DNA of 64,000 nucleotides. Source: Actinomycetota bacterium (lineage in GTDB: Bacteria; Actinomycetota; Actinomycetes; Streptosporangiales; Streptosporangiaceae). The stretch is from the NCBI GenBank assembly GCA_027313705.1, contig DAHVDE010000026.1, forward strand, positions 1-64,000, written 5' to 3'. A program made the position numbers and the translations under genes. Every line of letters begins with the position of its first letter. Position 1 is the first letter of the stretch. This document shows positions 7,703-16,070 of the stretch, one piece after another. The notes under the pieces are model-generated. The model was given only the letters and a program-made list of their open reading frames with translations. It was not told the origin of the DNA and did not search any database.

Positions 7703-8368
7703 TTGTCACAGCATCGAAGGCGGTTGGTTAGCACTCGCAAGACACGCAGGAATGTCCGCGCCTTCTTGCTCACAACTGTTGTCGCCGCTGTCGCTATCGC
7801 TGTTGGCGCGAAGCTCATGATCGGCCCTGGTTCTGGGCCATCCGCCGATCCGCTGGCGATGTCGGTGAGCGGGCTCGCGCGTAGCCACCAGGCCGCGGAA
7901 CTGGTGCAGCAGCGCCAGCAGATCATCTTGATGACGGCCGCCACCAAGAGCTTCAAGGTGGTCGGCTCGCCGAAGGTCGCCAAGATTCCGCCGCCAGTCA
8001 ACCCGGCGACTAGCACCGCGAGCGGCTCAGGCGGGGGAGCGCCGATCGTGCCAACCGCACCGCCCAACCCAGGCACCGCTCAGGCGACCGCCTACAAGAT
8101 GCTCCCCTCGTTCGGCTTCAGCACCGACCAGTTCGGCTGCCTGAACAACATCTGGACCAGGGAGAGCGGCTGGCGTTACAACGCGGAGAACGCCAGCGGC
8201 GCCTACGGCATACCCCAGGCGCTGCCAGGATCGAAGATGGCAACCGCCGGAGCGGACTGGCTTACCGATCCTACGACGCAGATCAGATGGGGCCTCGGTT
8301 ACATCAAGGCGACCTACGGCTCGCCCTGCAATGCGTGGGCCTTCTGGCAGGTGCACGGCTGGTATTAG
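7703..8368 (+). CDS. Secreted lytic-transglycosylase-like wall protein (copy 1)
   Basis: The protein has about 221 residues with an N-terminal basic segment and a hydrophobic helix (FLLTTVVAAVAIAVGAKLMI) acting as signal or anchor. A Pro/Ser/Ala-rich linker follows, then a C-terminal domain of about 85 residues: GCLNNIWTRESGWRYNAEN, SGAYGIPQALPGSKMA, IRWGLGYIKATYGSPCNAW. This is the small lysozyme-fold domain of aggregation-promoting-factor/IsaA-type transglycosylases; the Glu in TRESGW is the presumed catalytic acid. Two Cys could form a disulfide. I chose TTG 7703 because GGAAGGA lies about seven bases upstream and the start then aligns with that of the next gene. It would act on peptidoglycan outside the cell. 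It is followed by a strong terminator. Confidence 0.82.
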   Translation: MSQHRRRLVSTRKTRRNVRAFLLTTVVAAVAIAVGAKLMIGPGSGPSADPLAMSVSGLARSHQAAELVQQRQQIILMTAATKSFKVVGSPKVAKIPPPVNPATSTASGSGGGAPIVPTAPPNPGTAQATAYKMLPSFGFSTDQFGCLNNIWTRESGWRYNAENASGAYGIPQALPGSKMATAGADWLTDPTTQIRWGLGYIKATYGSPCNAWAFWQVHGWY

Positions 8369-8371
8369 AGT

Positions 8372-8415
8372 GCAAAGCCCGGTGCGAGCACCACTTTGCT
8401 CACACCGGGCTTTGC
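8372..8415 (+). terminator. Intrinsic terminator after transglycosylase copy 1
   Basis: Perfect 13-bp arms GCAAAGCCCGGTG (8372-8384) and CACCGGGCTTTGC (8403-8415) enclose an 18-base loop four bases after the stop codon. The trailing T run is short, as is common in high-GC actinomycetes. Confidence 0.85.
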
Positions 8416-8481
8416 GTTATTCGCACCCGGCTCAGATTGCAAGGTCGCTCTTTTTGTGATTTTTCTCATACGACGGATTAG

Positions 8482-8549
8482 CCGGAGTTGCTGTTCTCCG
8501 GTGGCGAGTCAGGCAGGGTGGGTTGCTGAAGCGCCCGAGCGTGCCTGAC
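8482..8549 (+). promoter_or_regulatory. Structured 5' leader of the second transglycosylase gene
   Basis: The 280 bases between the terminator and the next start hold no gene. They contain two clear stems: CCGGAG/CTCCGG at 8482-8501 and GTCAGGCA/TGCCTGAC at 8508-8549. Further GC-rich pairing (CGCGACGCG/CGCG) lies around 8580-8610. A structured mRNA leader is likely. Its class was not recognised. Confidence 0.3.
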
Positions 8550-8694
8550 GGGCTGGCCTTAGTGCCTGGTCGCCTTGCCCCCGCGACGCGTCAGCGCGTC
8601 CCGCGTCCTATCCCGCGCCAGTTTCCTTAGCCGGGGCCGTCGCGGTGTCACGGGTGAAGGCCGGCACCTGCTGGTGCCCGACCAAAGGCACATC

Positions 8695-9456
8695 TTGTCC
8701 TCGCATCGACATTCGCATAACCACCGTTCCGTCCGCTCTATCTCTCGTCCAGCCCGCATCACGATCTCGGCAGCGGCAGGCACAGTACTCTCCGTTGGCC
8801 TGGTGGCGGCGACGCTTGCCATCTGGCCGGCTATCGCAGGACAGCACGCAAGAACCGGCACCGCAGCCGGGTCGTTCGGAATGGCGAGCGAGCTGAGCCG
8901 GGCCTCAGGGCAGCACAATGGCGCCGACTTCGCCGCGACGTCGCGCCTGACCAGCGAACTGCGCGCGGAGCGGGCGCGCGCTCAGTCCGCGAGCAACGCG
9001 GCGATCGCTCACCACGCCTTGGTCGCGGCGCGGCGGGCTGCGGCGCGGCGGGCTGCGGCGGCGAGAGCGGCAGCGGCCAGGGCGGCGGCCGCCGCGACGC
9101 CATCCGCCGCCCCCGTGACGGTGGCCACGCCGACTCAGGCACCGGTATCTCCTGCTGGCTCACCTCAGCAGATCGCGATGGCGATGCTCGGCAGCTACGG
9201 CTGGCCATCCAGCCAGTTCAGCTGCCTCGACAATCTGTGGCAGCGAGAGAGCGGCTGGAACCCGCTGGCCGTGAATACGTCCTCGGGTGCCTACGGGATA
9301 CCTCAGGCGCTGCCAGGCTCCAAGATGGCCAGTGCCGGCGCCGACTGGGCAACCGATGCGACCACGCAGATCCGCTGGGGCCTCGGCTACATCAAGGCCA
9401 CCTACGGCTCGCCCTGCGCCGCCTGGGGCCACGAGACGGCCTACGGCTGGTACTGA
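8695..9456 (+). CDS. Secreted lytic-transglycosylase-like wall protein (copy 2)
   Basis: This protein of about 253 residues is paralogous to the preceding gene. It has a His/Arg-rich N-terminus, a hydrophobic signal/anchor (ISAAAGTVLSVGLVAATLAI), then a long Ala/Arg-rich helical stretch (repeated AARRAAA near residues 110-140). A Pro/Thr linker leads to the same C-terminal domain: LDNLWQRESGWNPLAVN, SGAYGIPQALPGSKMASA, GLGYIKATYGSPCAAW. The presumed catalytic Glu is in QRESGW. TTG 8695 is chosen because AAAGG sits seven bases upstream and the first residues (MSSHRH) parallel copy 1 (MSQHRR); the frame is open back to 8575. The tandem copies probably arose by duplication and have diverged in linker and leader. 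Confidence 0.82.
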   Translation: MSSHRHSHNHRSVRSISRPARITISAAAGTVLSVGLVAATLAIWPAIAGQHARTGTAAGSFGMASELSRASGQHNGADFAATSRLTSELRAERARAQSASNAAIAHHALVAARRAAARRAAAARAAAARAAAAATPSAAPVTVATPTQAPVSPAGSPQQIAMAMLGSYGWPSSQFSCLDNLWQRESGWNPLAVNTSSGAYGIPQALPGSKMASAGADWATDATTQIRWGLGYIKATYGSPCAAWGHETAYGWY

Positions 9457-9498
9457 TGCCCTGCGGCGGGCCTGGCATCACGGGCCCGCCGCAAGGCA
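9457..9498 (+). terminator. Intrinsic terminator between transglycosylase copy 2 and the convergent kinase gene
   Basis: Arms TGCGGCGGGCC (9462-9472) and GGCCCGCCGCA (9483-9493) pair perfectly, extended by TGCC/GGCA at 9457-9460 and 9495-9498. The hairpin begins at the stop of the transglycosylase gene and lies before the end of the convergent kinase gene, so it may serve both directions. Confidence 0.8.
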
Positions 9499-9512
9499 CC
9501 CGGTCTGGCTGA

Positions 9513-11747
9513 TCAGCCAGGTAGCGGTCCGAACGATAGCATGGCCACCCGCAAGACCTTCGCTGCCCAGGTGACTCGCGGTCGAGGTGCGGACACCGAC
9601 AAGATGTATTCTTGCGGCCCGTTTGAGGTTTGCGCGCGGAACAGCAACTCGGTGACGTCGGTCGGGCTAACCGCGCTGGCCGGCTGCCAGCGGAAGGTCC
9701 ACCGAGCGGCAGCCCAGCCGTCGAACATCGTGCTCTTGATCGACAGCAATGCATAGCCAGGGAATCTGCCTTCCGCTTTCGCGACCGCCTGCAGCCGCCT
9801 GGCTTCCCTGACCGGTCCGACGCTCCACGGAACCATGTTGACGCTCAGCCTGGCCGCCCCGGTCCCCGGCTTGACAACCGATCTCTCGCCCGCGTTCAGC
9901 TGCCAGGCTGACGGGGCTCCGAGTTCGAAGCCTGCGTTCGTGCCCGCGGCTGCGGCGCTCACGGCGAACCAGGCAAAGCCGGGCGGCAAAGTCGCCTGGG
10001 TAGAGCTCGGACTCGGCGCAGGGGTCGAACTGGGACTAACCGAGGGGGTCGAGCCGGGCGACGTGGATGGCGAACCCGAGGCCGATGGCTTCGCCGAGGT
10101 CGAAGGCTTGCCGGACGGTGAGGGCTTGCCTGATTTGTGCTTGCCTATCCCGCTCCCTGTACCTGAGGAGGGCCTGGCAGAAGGCGCGGTAGTGCCATGG
10201 GCACCGCCAGCGCCGGCGCCAGGCCTGGCCTTACCTCGCGGATCTGAGGTTTTCCGCACATGGTCGGCCGCCATCGTGGTCCTGGCCGGCGAGCCGCCGC
10301 CAAGCTGGTACAACGGCAGCCCAAGTGGCGGCAGGACGAGGAAGATGACGCCGGCCGCCACGGCGAGCGCGGCCAGCGGCGCCACCACGGCCAGGCCACG
10401 CTTGGACCGCAGGAACCCGCCTGCGGACCTGCGGCCGCTAGCGGGCTCCTGCCCGCTAGCGGGATCGCGGCCCATGGAGTCGCCGCCGCCCTCGCCGTTG
10501 CCAGCTGCCTGCGGCGGTTCCCCGGATGCTGCGTCAGGCATCTTGAGTGCGGCGAAGTTGGGCGTGACCATCAGGTCAGGCACTACGCCCGTGGCACTGG
10601 CCGCGTTCGCGGCGGCACGGACGTCCGTGGTACTGGCGGCCGCCTGGGGCTTGCTGGCCATCGAATCCTGGCTGGCCGAACGGTCGCCCGCAGGCTGGTC
10701 GGCCCGGGCGTGCTCAGGTTCCCCTTGGTCGGCAGGCACCCGGACCTGCTGGGTGGCCGTCGTGGCCTCGCTGCGGGCCAGCGCTGGTGCCGCCGGTCCT
10801 GCCGCCGCCGGGGATCGCTCGCCAGCGACCTGATCGGCTAGGGCGAGCGGCTCTTCCCCGGCAGGCCCGCGCCTGGCCGAGGCGAGGCCGGCCCTGTCTG
10901 GGGTGCGCGCCTCCCGCCAGGCTTGCCTGAGCATTTCCGCTGTCGTCGCCGCATCGGGACGCTGCGCAGGGTCGGCGCGCAGCAGCGCGTCGATGACTGG
11001 TCCTAGCGGGCCCGCTGACGGCGCGCGGGGTGCGGGCTCGGTGGCGATGCTGGCGATAATGGCCGCCGAACCGCCGGCCCGGTCAAAAGGGCCGCGCCCT
11101 TCGACCGCGGCATACAGCGTCGCCCCGAGCGACCAGAGGTCGGAGGCCGGCGTGGCCGCCGTTCCCCTGACCCGCTCGGGCGGCGAGAAACCAGGCGTGC
11201 CGACTACCATGCCAGCCTGAGTCATCGCAGGGTCGCCCGCGATGGTGGCGATGCCGAAATCGGTGAGTACCGCTTTGCCGTCCGGGCTGATCAGGACGTT
11301 GCTCGGCTTGACGTCCCTGTGCAGCACGCCCGCCTCATGTGCCGTGTTCAGCGCGTCGAGCAGGCCGAGCCCTAGCTGGGCCGCCCTGGCTGGCGGCAGC
11401 GGACCGTCCTCGGCGATGACCTGGTCGAGCGGGCGTGCCCTGACGAGTTCCATCACGATCCAGGGCGAGCCCTCTTCTTCGACCACGTCGAAGACGGTTA
11501 CCACGCCAGGATGGGACAGCCGCGCCGCGCTCCTCGCCTCGCGCAGCGTGCGCTGGTAACTGGCTTGCGCCTGGGTCGCGGAGGTAAGGGGCGACAGGAG
11601 TATCTGCTTGATGGCTACGTTGCGGTCGAGCAATTCGTCGCGGCCTCGCCAGACGACTCCCATCGCGCCGCGGCCGATCTCGTCGAGCAGCCGGTAGCGT
11701 CCGGCCACGACGTGACCAGGACACGGGGCAGAGTGCATGGAGGGCAA
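9513..11747 (-). CDS. Membrane Ser/Thr protein kinase (PknB-type)
   Basis: This is a 744-residue Hanks-type kinase. The N-terminal catalytic domain (about residues 15-275) has the Gly loop IGRGAMGVVWRG, VAIKQ (ATP Lys), HRDVKPSNVL (catalytic loop), TDFGIA (Mg loop), GTPGFSPPER and SDLWSLGATLYAAV. A disordered Ala/Pro/Glu-rich linker follows to about 455, one membrane helix (LAVVAPLAALAVAAGVIFLVL), a Ser/Pro/Lys-rich wall-spanning stretch, and a C-terminal extracytoplasmic domain of about 150 residues with no PASTA repeats. It probably senses something outside and phosphorylates cytoplasmic targets. TTG 11747 has AAGGG close upstream; ATG 11738 is the alternative start. It is convergent with the transglycosylases, so a wall-related signal is possible but not shown. 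Confidence 0.93.
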   Translation of the reverse strand: MPSMHSAPCPGHVVAGRYRLLDEIGRGAMGVVWRGRDELLDRNVAIKQILLSPLTSATQAQASYQRTLREARSAARLSHPGVVTVFDVVEEEGSPWIVMELVRARPLDQVIAEDGPLPPARAAQLGLGLLDALNTAHEAGVLHRDVKPSNVLISPDGKAVLTDFGIATIAGDPAMTQAGMVVGTPGFSPPERVRGTAATPASDLWSLGATLYAAVEGRGPFDRAGGSAAIIASIATEPAPRAPSAGPLGPVIDALLRADPAQRPDAATTAEMLRQAWREARTPDRAGLASARRGPAGEEPLALADQVAGERSPAAAGPAAPALARSEATTATQQVRVPADQGEPEHARADQPAGDRSASQDSMASKPQAAASTTDVRAAANAASATGVVPDLMVTPNFAALKMPDAASGEPPQAAGNGEGGGDSMGRDPASGQEPASGRRSAGGFLRSKRGLAVVAPLAALAVAAGVIFLVLPPLGLPLYQLGGGSPARTTMAADHVRKTSDPRGKARPGAGAGGAHGTTAPSARPSSGTGSGIGKHKSGKPSPSGKPSTSAKPSASGSPSTSPGSTPSVSPSSTPAPSPSSTQATLPPGFAWFAVSAAAAGTNAGFELGAPSAWQLNAGERSVVKPGTGAARLSVNMVPWSVGPVREARRLQAVAKAEGRFPGYALLSIKSTMFDGWAAARWTFRWQPASAVSPTDVTELLFRAQTSNGPQEYILSVSAPRPRVTWAAKVLRVAMLSFGPLPG

Positions 11748-11791
11748 TCTAGCCCTTCCCGCTAGGAGATTTCTGTGAGCTTGATGGGAAA

Positions 11792-13450
11792 TCAGATGGC
11801 CGGCTTGCCGCCAATCGAGAGCAACGGCGACTTAGGTGACGTGACGTCGGCAAAGAAGTCGTTGCCCTTATCGTCCACGATGATGAACGCGGGAAAGTCT
11901 TTGACCTCGATCTTCCATACGGCCTCCATGCCAAGCTCCGGATACTCGATCACCTCCACCTTGGTGATGCACTCCTCCGCCAGCTTGGCCGCGGCGCCGC
12001 CGATGGAGCCCAGGTAGAAGCCGCCGTACTTTTGGCAGGCAGCCGTAACAGCGGCCGACCTGTTGCCCTTGGCCAGCATTACCAGCGATCCGCCCGCCGC
12101 CTGGAACTCCGCCACGTAGCTGTCCATCCGCCCGGCGGTTGTCGGCCCGAAGGAACCCGAGGCATAGCCCTGCGGTGTCTTGGCCGGACCCGCGTAATAG
12201 ACCGCGTGATCACGCAGGTAACCGGGCATCGGCTGGCCGGCCGCGAGCCGCTCGGCGATCTTGGCGTGGGCGATGTCCCTTGCCACGACCAGCGGGCCGG
12301 TAAGCGAGAGCCTCGTCTTGACCGGGTACCTGGACAACTGCGCCCTGATCTCGCTCATCGGCCTGGACAGGTCGATCGTGACCACGTCATCGCCTAGATC
12401 GCTTTCCCTGGTGTCTGGCAGGTACCTGGCCGGGTCGGTTTCCAGTTGTTCGAGGAAGATGCCATCGCGGGTGATCTTGCCTAGCGCCTGCCGGTCGGCC
12501 GAGCAAGATACCGCGATCGCGATCGGGCAGGATGCGCCGTGCCTGGGCAGCCTGATCACGCGGACGTCATGGCAGAAGTACTTGCCGCCGAACTGAGCGC
12601 CGATCCCGGTCCGCCTGGTGATCTCGAGCACCTGTTGCTCAAGTTCGGTGTCACGGAATCCGTGTGCTTCAGCAGAGCCAGCCGAGGGCAGCGAGTCGAG
12701 GTACTTCGCCGACGCGTACTTGGCGGTCTTGAGCGCGAATTCCGCGCTGGTACCGCCGACCACGATCGCGAGGTGGTAAGGCGGGCAGGCGGCCGTGCCG
12801 AGCGAGCGCAGCTTCTCCTCGAGGAAAGCGGCCATCCGCTCGGGGTTGAGCACGGCCTTCGTCTCCTGGTACAGGTAGGACTTGTTCGCCGAGCCGCCGC
12901 CCTTGGCCATGAACAAGAACTTGTATGCGCCGCCGCTCGTCGCGGATAGCTCGATTTGCGCGGGCAGGTTGGTGCCCGTGTTGCGCTCGTCCCACATCGT
13001 CAGCGGCGCGAGCTGGGAGTAGCGCAAGTTGAGCCTGGTATATGCGTCGTACACGCCGCGTGCGATGTGCTCTTCGTCACGGCCGTCGGTCAGCACGTCC
13101 TGCCCGCGCTTGCCCATGATGATCGCGGTGCCCGTGTCCTGGCACATCGGCAGCACGCCGCCCGCCGCGATGCACGCGTTCTTGAGCAGGTCCCCGGCCA
13201 CGAACCGGTCATTAGAAGACGCCTGCGGGTCAGCAAGAATGCTACTGAGCTGGCGCAAGTGCGCAGGGCGCAGCAGATGCGCGATGTCATGCATCGCCTC
13301 GGCGGTCAGCAACGTGAGCGCCGCGGGGTCGACCTCGAGGAAGTCACGCCCTAGTGCGTGTTTCTGAGTGACTCCCGCGTCGCTGACCAGGCGGTACTCG
13401 GTGTCGTCTGACCCTAGCGGCAGCATGTCTACGTAGCTGAAGTCGGGCAT
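11792..13450 (-). CDS. Fumarate hydratase class I (iron-sulfur)
   Basis: The protein has about 552 residues and catalyses the same fumarate/malate reaction as FumC but through an oxygen-sensitive [4Fe-4S] cluster. The N-terminal alpha domain contains [23 protein letters not shown] and [12 protein letters not shown]. The C-terminal beta domain has [45 protein letters not shown] and [30 protein letters not shown]. Cluster Cys are expected in MCQDT and in the VKCL/SCSA-type positions; several Cys are present. The frame is open to 13597, but ATG 13450 ([13 protein letters not shown]) fits the usual family start and length, with GAGGA ten bases before. It encodes a fused alpha-beta enzyme as in E. 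coli FumA. Confidence 0.95.
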   Translation of the reverse strand: MPDFSYVDMLPLGSDDTEYRLVSDAGVTQKHALGRDFLEVDPAALTLLTAEAMHDIAHLLRPAHLRQLSSILADPQASSNDRFVAGDLLKNACIAAGGVLPMCQDTGTAIIMGKRGQDVLTDGRDEEHIARGVYDAYTRLNLRYSQLAPLTMWDERNTGTNLPAQIELSATSGGAYKFLFMAKGGGSANKSYLYQETKAVLNPERMAAFLEEKLRSLGTAACPPYHLAIVVGGTSAEFALKTAKYASAKYLDSLPSAGSAEAHGFRDTELEQQVLEITRRTGIGAQFGGKYFCHDVRVIRLPRHGASCPIAIAVSCSADRQALGKITRDGIFLEQLETDPARYLPDTRESDLGDDVVTIDLSRPMSEIRAQLSRYPVKTRLSLTGPLVVARDIAHAKIAERLAAGQPMPGYLRDHAVYYAGPAKTPQGYASGSFGPTTAGRMDSYVAEFQAAGGSLVMLAKGNRSAAVTAACQKYGGFYLGSIGGAAAKLAEECITKVEVIEYPELGMEAVWKIEVKDFPAFIIVDDKGNDFFADVTSPKSPLLSIGGKPAI

Positions 13451-13733
13451 CTTTGGCGCGTCCTCGAGATCGGCAGGTGATTCATCGTCATCGTATGACC
13501 TGACGCTGGACGGAATTTGCGAGGCCGGATCTTGCCGGGTACCGCTCGCCATCTGGATCACGGAGATCGCAGACCGGGGCAAGCCCTGGTTCGCCACCGA
13601 TGCTCAGATCGCCGCGCTGGCCGTCGCGGAGACCGGCGGGTAACCCCTGGCCGGCGTGTCGTGCATGTGATCGCCGGGACAGGGTAAATGGCAGGCAAAT
13701 AGCTGCGGTGGTCACGAGCTTTAGGGGAGCGGA

Positions 13734-13958
13734 ATGGACAGCACCGTCGAAATCGACAGCAATGGCGTCGTGATCGCCGAAGCCGCGCGGCAGCTTCAGC
13801 AGGCGGTGCACGACGCGCGGGTGGCCTTCGACTGCATCGGGCTCGACGAGGTTGACCGCGCCCACACCCATACCCTGATGGCACGGGCCGCCGTTGACGC
13901 GGCCGAGAACGCGCTGCGGGTGGCGCTTGGCGGCGGGCGCGGCGAGACAGAACTCTAG
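13734..13958 (+). CDS. Small protein of unknown function
   Basis: A 74-residue acidic protein with GGGGAG four bases ahead of the ATG. It is probably mainly helical (VVIAEAARQLQQAVHDARVAFD and HTLMARAAVDAAENALRVAL) and has no Cys, signal or membrane segment. It lies alone between the divergent class I fumarase gene and the DUF3224 gene. The good ribosome binding site and regular helices make it likely to be real. No family recognised. Confidence 0.55.
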   Translation: MDSTVEIDSNGVVIAEAARQLQQAVHDARVAFDCIGLDEVDRAHTHTLMARAAVDAAENALRVALGGGRGETEL

Positions 13959-14074
13959 CGTGCGGGCCTGCCGGGTCCGCTCAGTTTTCGGCGCATTCAG
14001 GGAACTCGCCCCCCCCGGGCCGGTCTGGCAGATTAGTGTGTGACTCACGCATTAGTCTGGATGAGAGGCACGTG

Positions 14075-14467
14075 ATGGCGGAGGCGACCGGTACTTTCGA
14101 GGTGTCCTCGTGGGACGAGGACACCTATAGCGAGCTAGCGAGCGGTGGCAAGCTGACCAAGGCGCGAGTCACGTTCGGGTTCAGCGGTGACCTCGAGGCG
14201 CAGGGCCAGTGGGACGCGGTGATGTGCTACAAGGACGACGGGACGGCCGCCTTCACCGGCTACCAGCGCACGACAGGCAGGCTCGCCGGACGCGCGGGCA
14301 GTTTCGTGCTGCGCGCCGACGGCACGTTTGAGGGCGGTGAGGCGAGGTCGCACTGGCAGGTAGTGCCAGGGTCAGCCAGTGGCGAACTGGCCGGACTGCG
14401 CGGCACAGGCACAGCGGTCGCGGGCGGGCCAGGCGGGCGGTTCACCTTTGAGTACGAGATTGCCTGA
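14075..14467 (+). CDS. DUF3224-family protein
   Basis: A 130-residue protein beginning MAEATGTFEVSSWDEDTYSE. It has the strand pattern of DUF3224 proteins, small cytoplasmic beta-barrels related to allene-oxide-cyclase-like folds: LTKARVTFGFSGDLEAQG, SVMCYK-like MCYKDDGTAAFTGYQR, GSFVLRADGTFEGG and LRGTGTAVAG. ATG 14075 is chosen over the open frame start at 14036 because GAGAGG is near and the family begins here. The next gene's start overlaps its stop, and that gene encodes a MarR regulator, so the pair is translationally coupled. The biochemical role of DUF3224 is unknown. Confidence 0.88.
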   Translation: MAEATGTFEVSSWDEDTYSELASGGKLTKARVTFGFSGDLEAQGQWDAVMCYKDDGTAAFTGYQRTTGRLAGRAGSFVLRADGTFEGGEARSHWQVVPGSASGELAGLRGTGTAVAGGPGGRFTFEYEIA

Positions 14468-15017
14468 AGCGGACCAGGATGTACCCGGTGGTCTCGACCG
14501 GGCAGGGAATTTGCTCGGCGCCCTGTCGTTGGTGATCACCGATCAGGCGACGGACGCGATCGCGGCTGCGGCGGGTCGCTCAGAGTCGGCCGCCGCCGCG
14601 TTGTCGGCGCTGCTGCAATTCCTTGACCGGCCCACTGTGGACTTGCTCAGGCAGGTGCTCGGGCTGACCTCTTCTGGCACGGTCAGGCTGCTCGACCGGC
14701 TAGAGGAGTCTGGCTACGTGCGCAGGGAGCCAGGAGCAGACGGCCGAAGCACCTCCGTGGTGCTTACTGACGCGGGCGGTCAGGCCGCACGGCGGGTCGC
14801 GGAGGCGCGGGCTCGGGTGCTGCGCGAGGCGATGGGTGCCTTGTCGCGGGACGAACGGGCCGTGTTCGAGGAACTAGTAAGCAAGCTGCTGGTCGGCATG
14901 ATGCGAGGACCGGGTGCGACCCGGTGGATCTGCCGGCTCTGTGAGATCGGGGTGTGCCGAGGGGCGCCAGGCGGCTGCCCGGTCGGTAAGGCAGCGCGAG
15001 CCCGCTATGGCGGTTGA
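14460..15017 (+). CDS. MarR-family regulator with a C-terminal cysteine cluster
   Basis: This protein of about 185 residues contains a MarR winged helix: LLRQVLGLTSSGTVRLLDRLEESGYVRREP, then DGRSTSVVLTDAGG (the wing with the conserved DGR). It is flanked by dimerisation helices. The last part reads ATRWICRLCEIGVCRGAPGGCPVG, with four Cys in CxxC-x4-C-x5-C spacing that could bind zinc or an iron-sulfur cluster, or act as a redox switch. The start is uncertain; TTG 14460 overlaps the stop of the DUF3224 gene. It probably regulates this operon. The ligand is unknown. Confidence 0.82.
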   Translation: MPEADQDVPGGLDRAGNLLGALSLVITDQATDAIAAAAGRSESAAAALSALLQFLDRPTVDLLRQVLGLTSSGTVRLLDRLEESGYVRREPGADGRSTSVVLTDAGGQAARRVAEARARVLREAMGALSRDERAVFEELVSKLLVGMMRGPGATRWICRLCEIGVCRGAPGGCPVGKAARARYGG

Positions 15018-15086
15018 AATGCCAATCTATAGGTTTTCCCGGTAACTGCGGGAATAGCTGAGGTTGTGCGCGATACTGTCACCGCC

Positions 15087-16061
15087 ATGGCTGACACGCA
15101 ACCGGCAGGGCAGCAACCGGCGGCGGACTCGGTGCCGATTTCCAAGATGCTGCGCGGTGCTGACGTCTCGAGCGCTCAGGGTGCCCCGGCGACCTGGCGA
15201 TCGGCGGCGGGGAGTATCTCCTGGGCTGGCGTCAAGTTGACCGAGTTGCAGCCCGGCGGCGTCAGGTACGTCAACCCCGACGCCGCGGCGGACTGGCATT
15301 ACCTGGGCTCGGCCAAACTCGGCCGGATCGCCTACCTGTTCGCGCATCCCAGCGTCGATCCGCAAGACAGCGTCGACTTCTTTGTCGCTGAGCTCCGCGG
15401 GCTCGGACTGCTGGAGACCGACGGCATCATGCTCGATCTGGAGCAGACCGACGGGCTCGGGCCAGGTGCCGTCAGTACCTGGGCGGTCAGGGTAATGACG
15501 AGCCTGGAAAAAACGCTGCACCGCACGCCGATCCTTTATACGTACCTGGACTTCGCATCTAGCGGAAACACGGTCGGCCTCGGCAAGTATCCCCTGTGGA
15601 TATCTGATCCTTCGAGTCCCGCTGGCATGCCGAAAGTGCCGCCGCCGTGGACAAGCTGGGCTATTCATCAGTACGCCACGTCCGGTGAGATCGACCGGGA
15701 CCTTGCGAATTTTGCTACCGTAAAGGCCATGCAAGAGGCCTTTGGAGTGGCACCTGCTCCGCCCGGTCCGAAGACCGGAAATCTCGGTGGTGCCATCACC
15801 GGCGGGGTAACCGCGGTGCGCTGGGACGATGGCAGCATGGTCGTGGCTGGCGTGGATGGGCTTGGGCACGTCGCGGTCAGGCGCTTCGATGGCGCGACAG
15901 CGCAGTGGGGCGTGTGGTGGAACCCGATGGGGACCACTAAGGCAGTCGGCCAGCCTGGCCTGGTCGCCTGGGAGAAGGGCAACGGACAACTGTTCTTCGC
16001 CGTCGAGTCGGGTGCCGTGATGGAAATGGCCACTGAGGATGCCGGCAAGACCTGGCATTAG
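15087..16061 (+). CDS. GH25-like (lysozyme-type) protein with a C-terminal propeller remnant
   Basis: A 324-residue protein. Residues 20-215 form a glycoside hydrolase family 25-like barrel: MLRGADVSSAQG at the first strand, IAYLFAHPS, MLDLEQTDG with the acidic pair D117/E119 expected to be catalytic, then PLWISDPS and SWAIHQYATSGEIDRDLANF. GH25 enzymes cut the muramic acid-GlcNAc bond of peptidoglycan. The last 100 residues resemble beta-propeller repeats and end in an Asp-box-like DAGKTW. No signal peptide or membrane segment is visible, so the route outside is unclear. ATG 15087 or GTG 15066 may be the start; neither has a strong ribosome binding site. Confidence 0.78.
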   Translation: MADTQPAGQQPAADSVPISKMLRGADVSSAQGAPATWRSAAGSISWAGVKLTELQPGGVRYVNPDAAADWHYLGSAKLGRIAYLFAHPSVDPQDSVDFFVAELRGLGLLETDGIMLDLEQTDGLGPGAVSTWAVRVMTSLEKTLHRTPILYTYLDFASSGNTVGLGKYPLWISDPSSPAGMPKVPPPWTSWAIHQYATSGEIDRDLANFATVKAMQEAFGVAPAPPGPKTGNLGGAITGGVTAVRWDDGSMVVAGVDGLGHVAVRRFDGATAQWGVWWNPMGTTKAVGQPGLVAWEKGNGQLFFAVESGAVMEMATEDAGKTWH

Positions 16062-16070
16062 CATGCCAAC

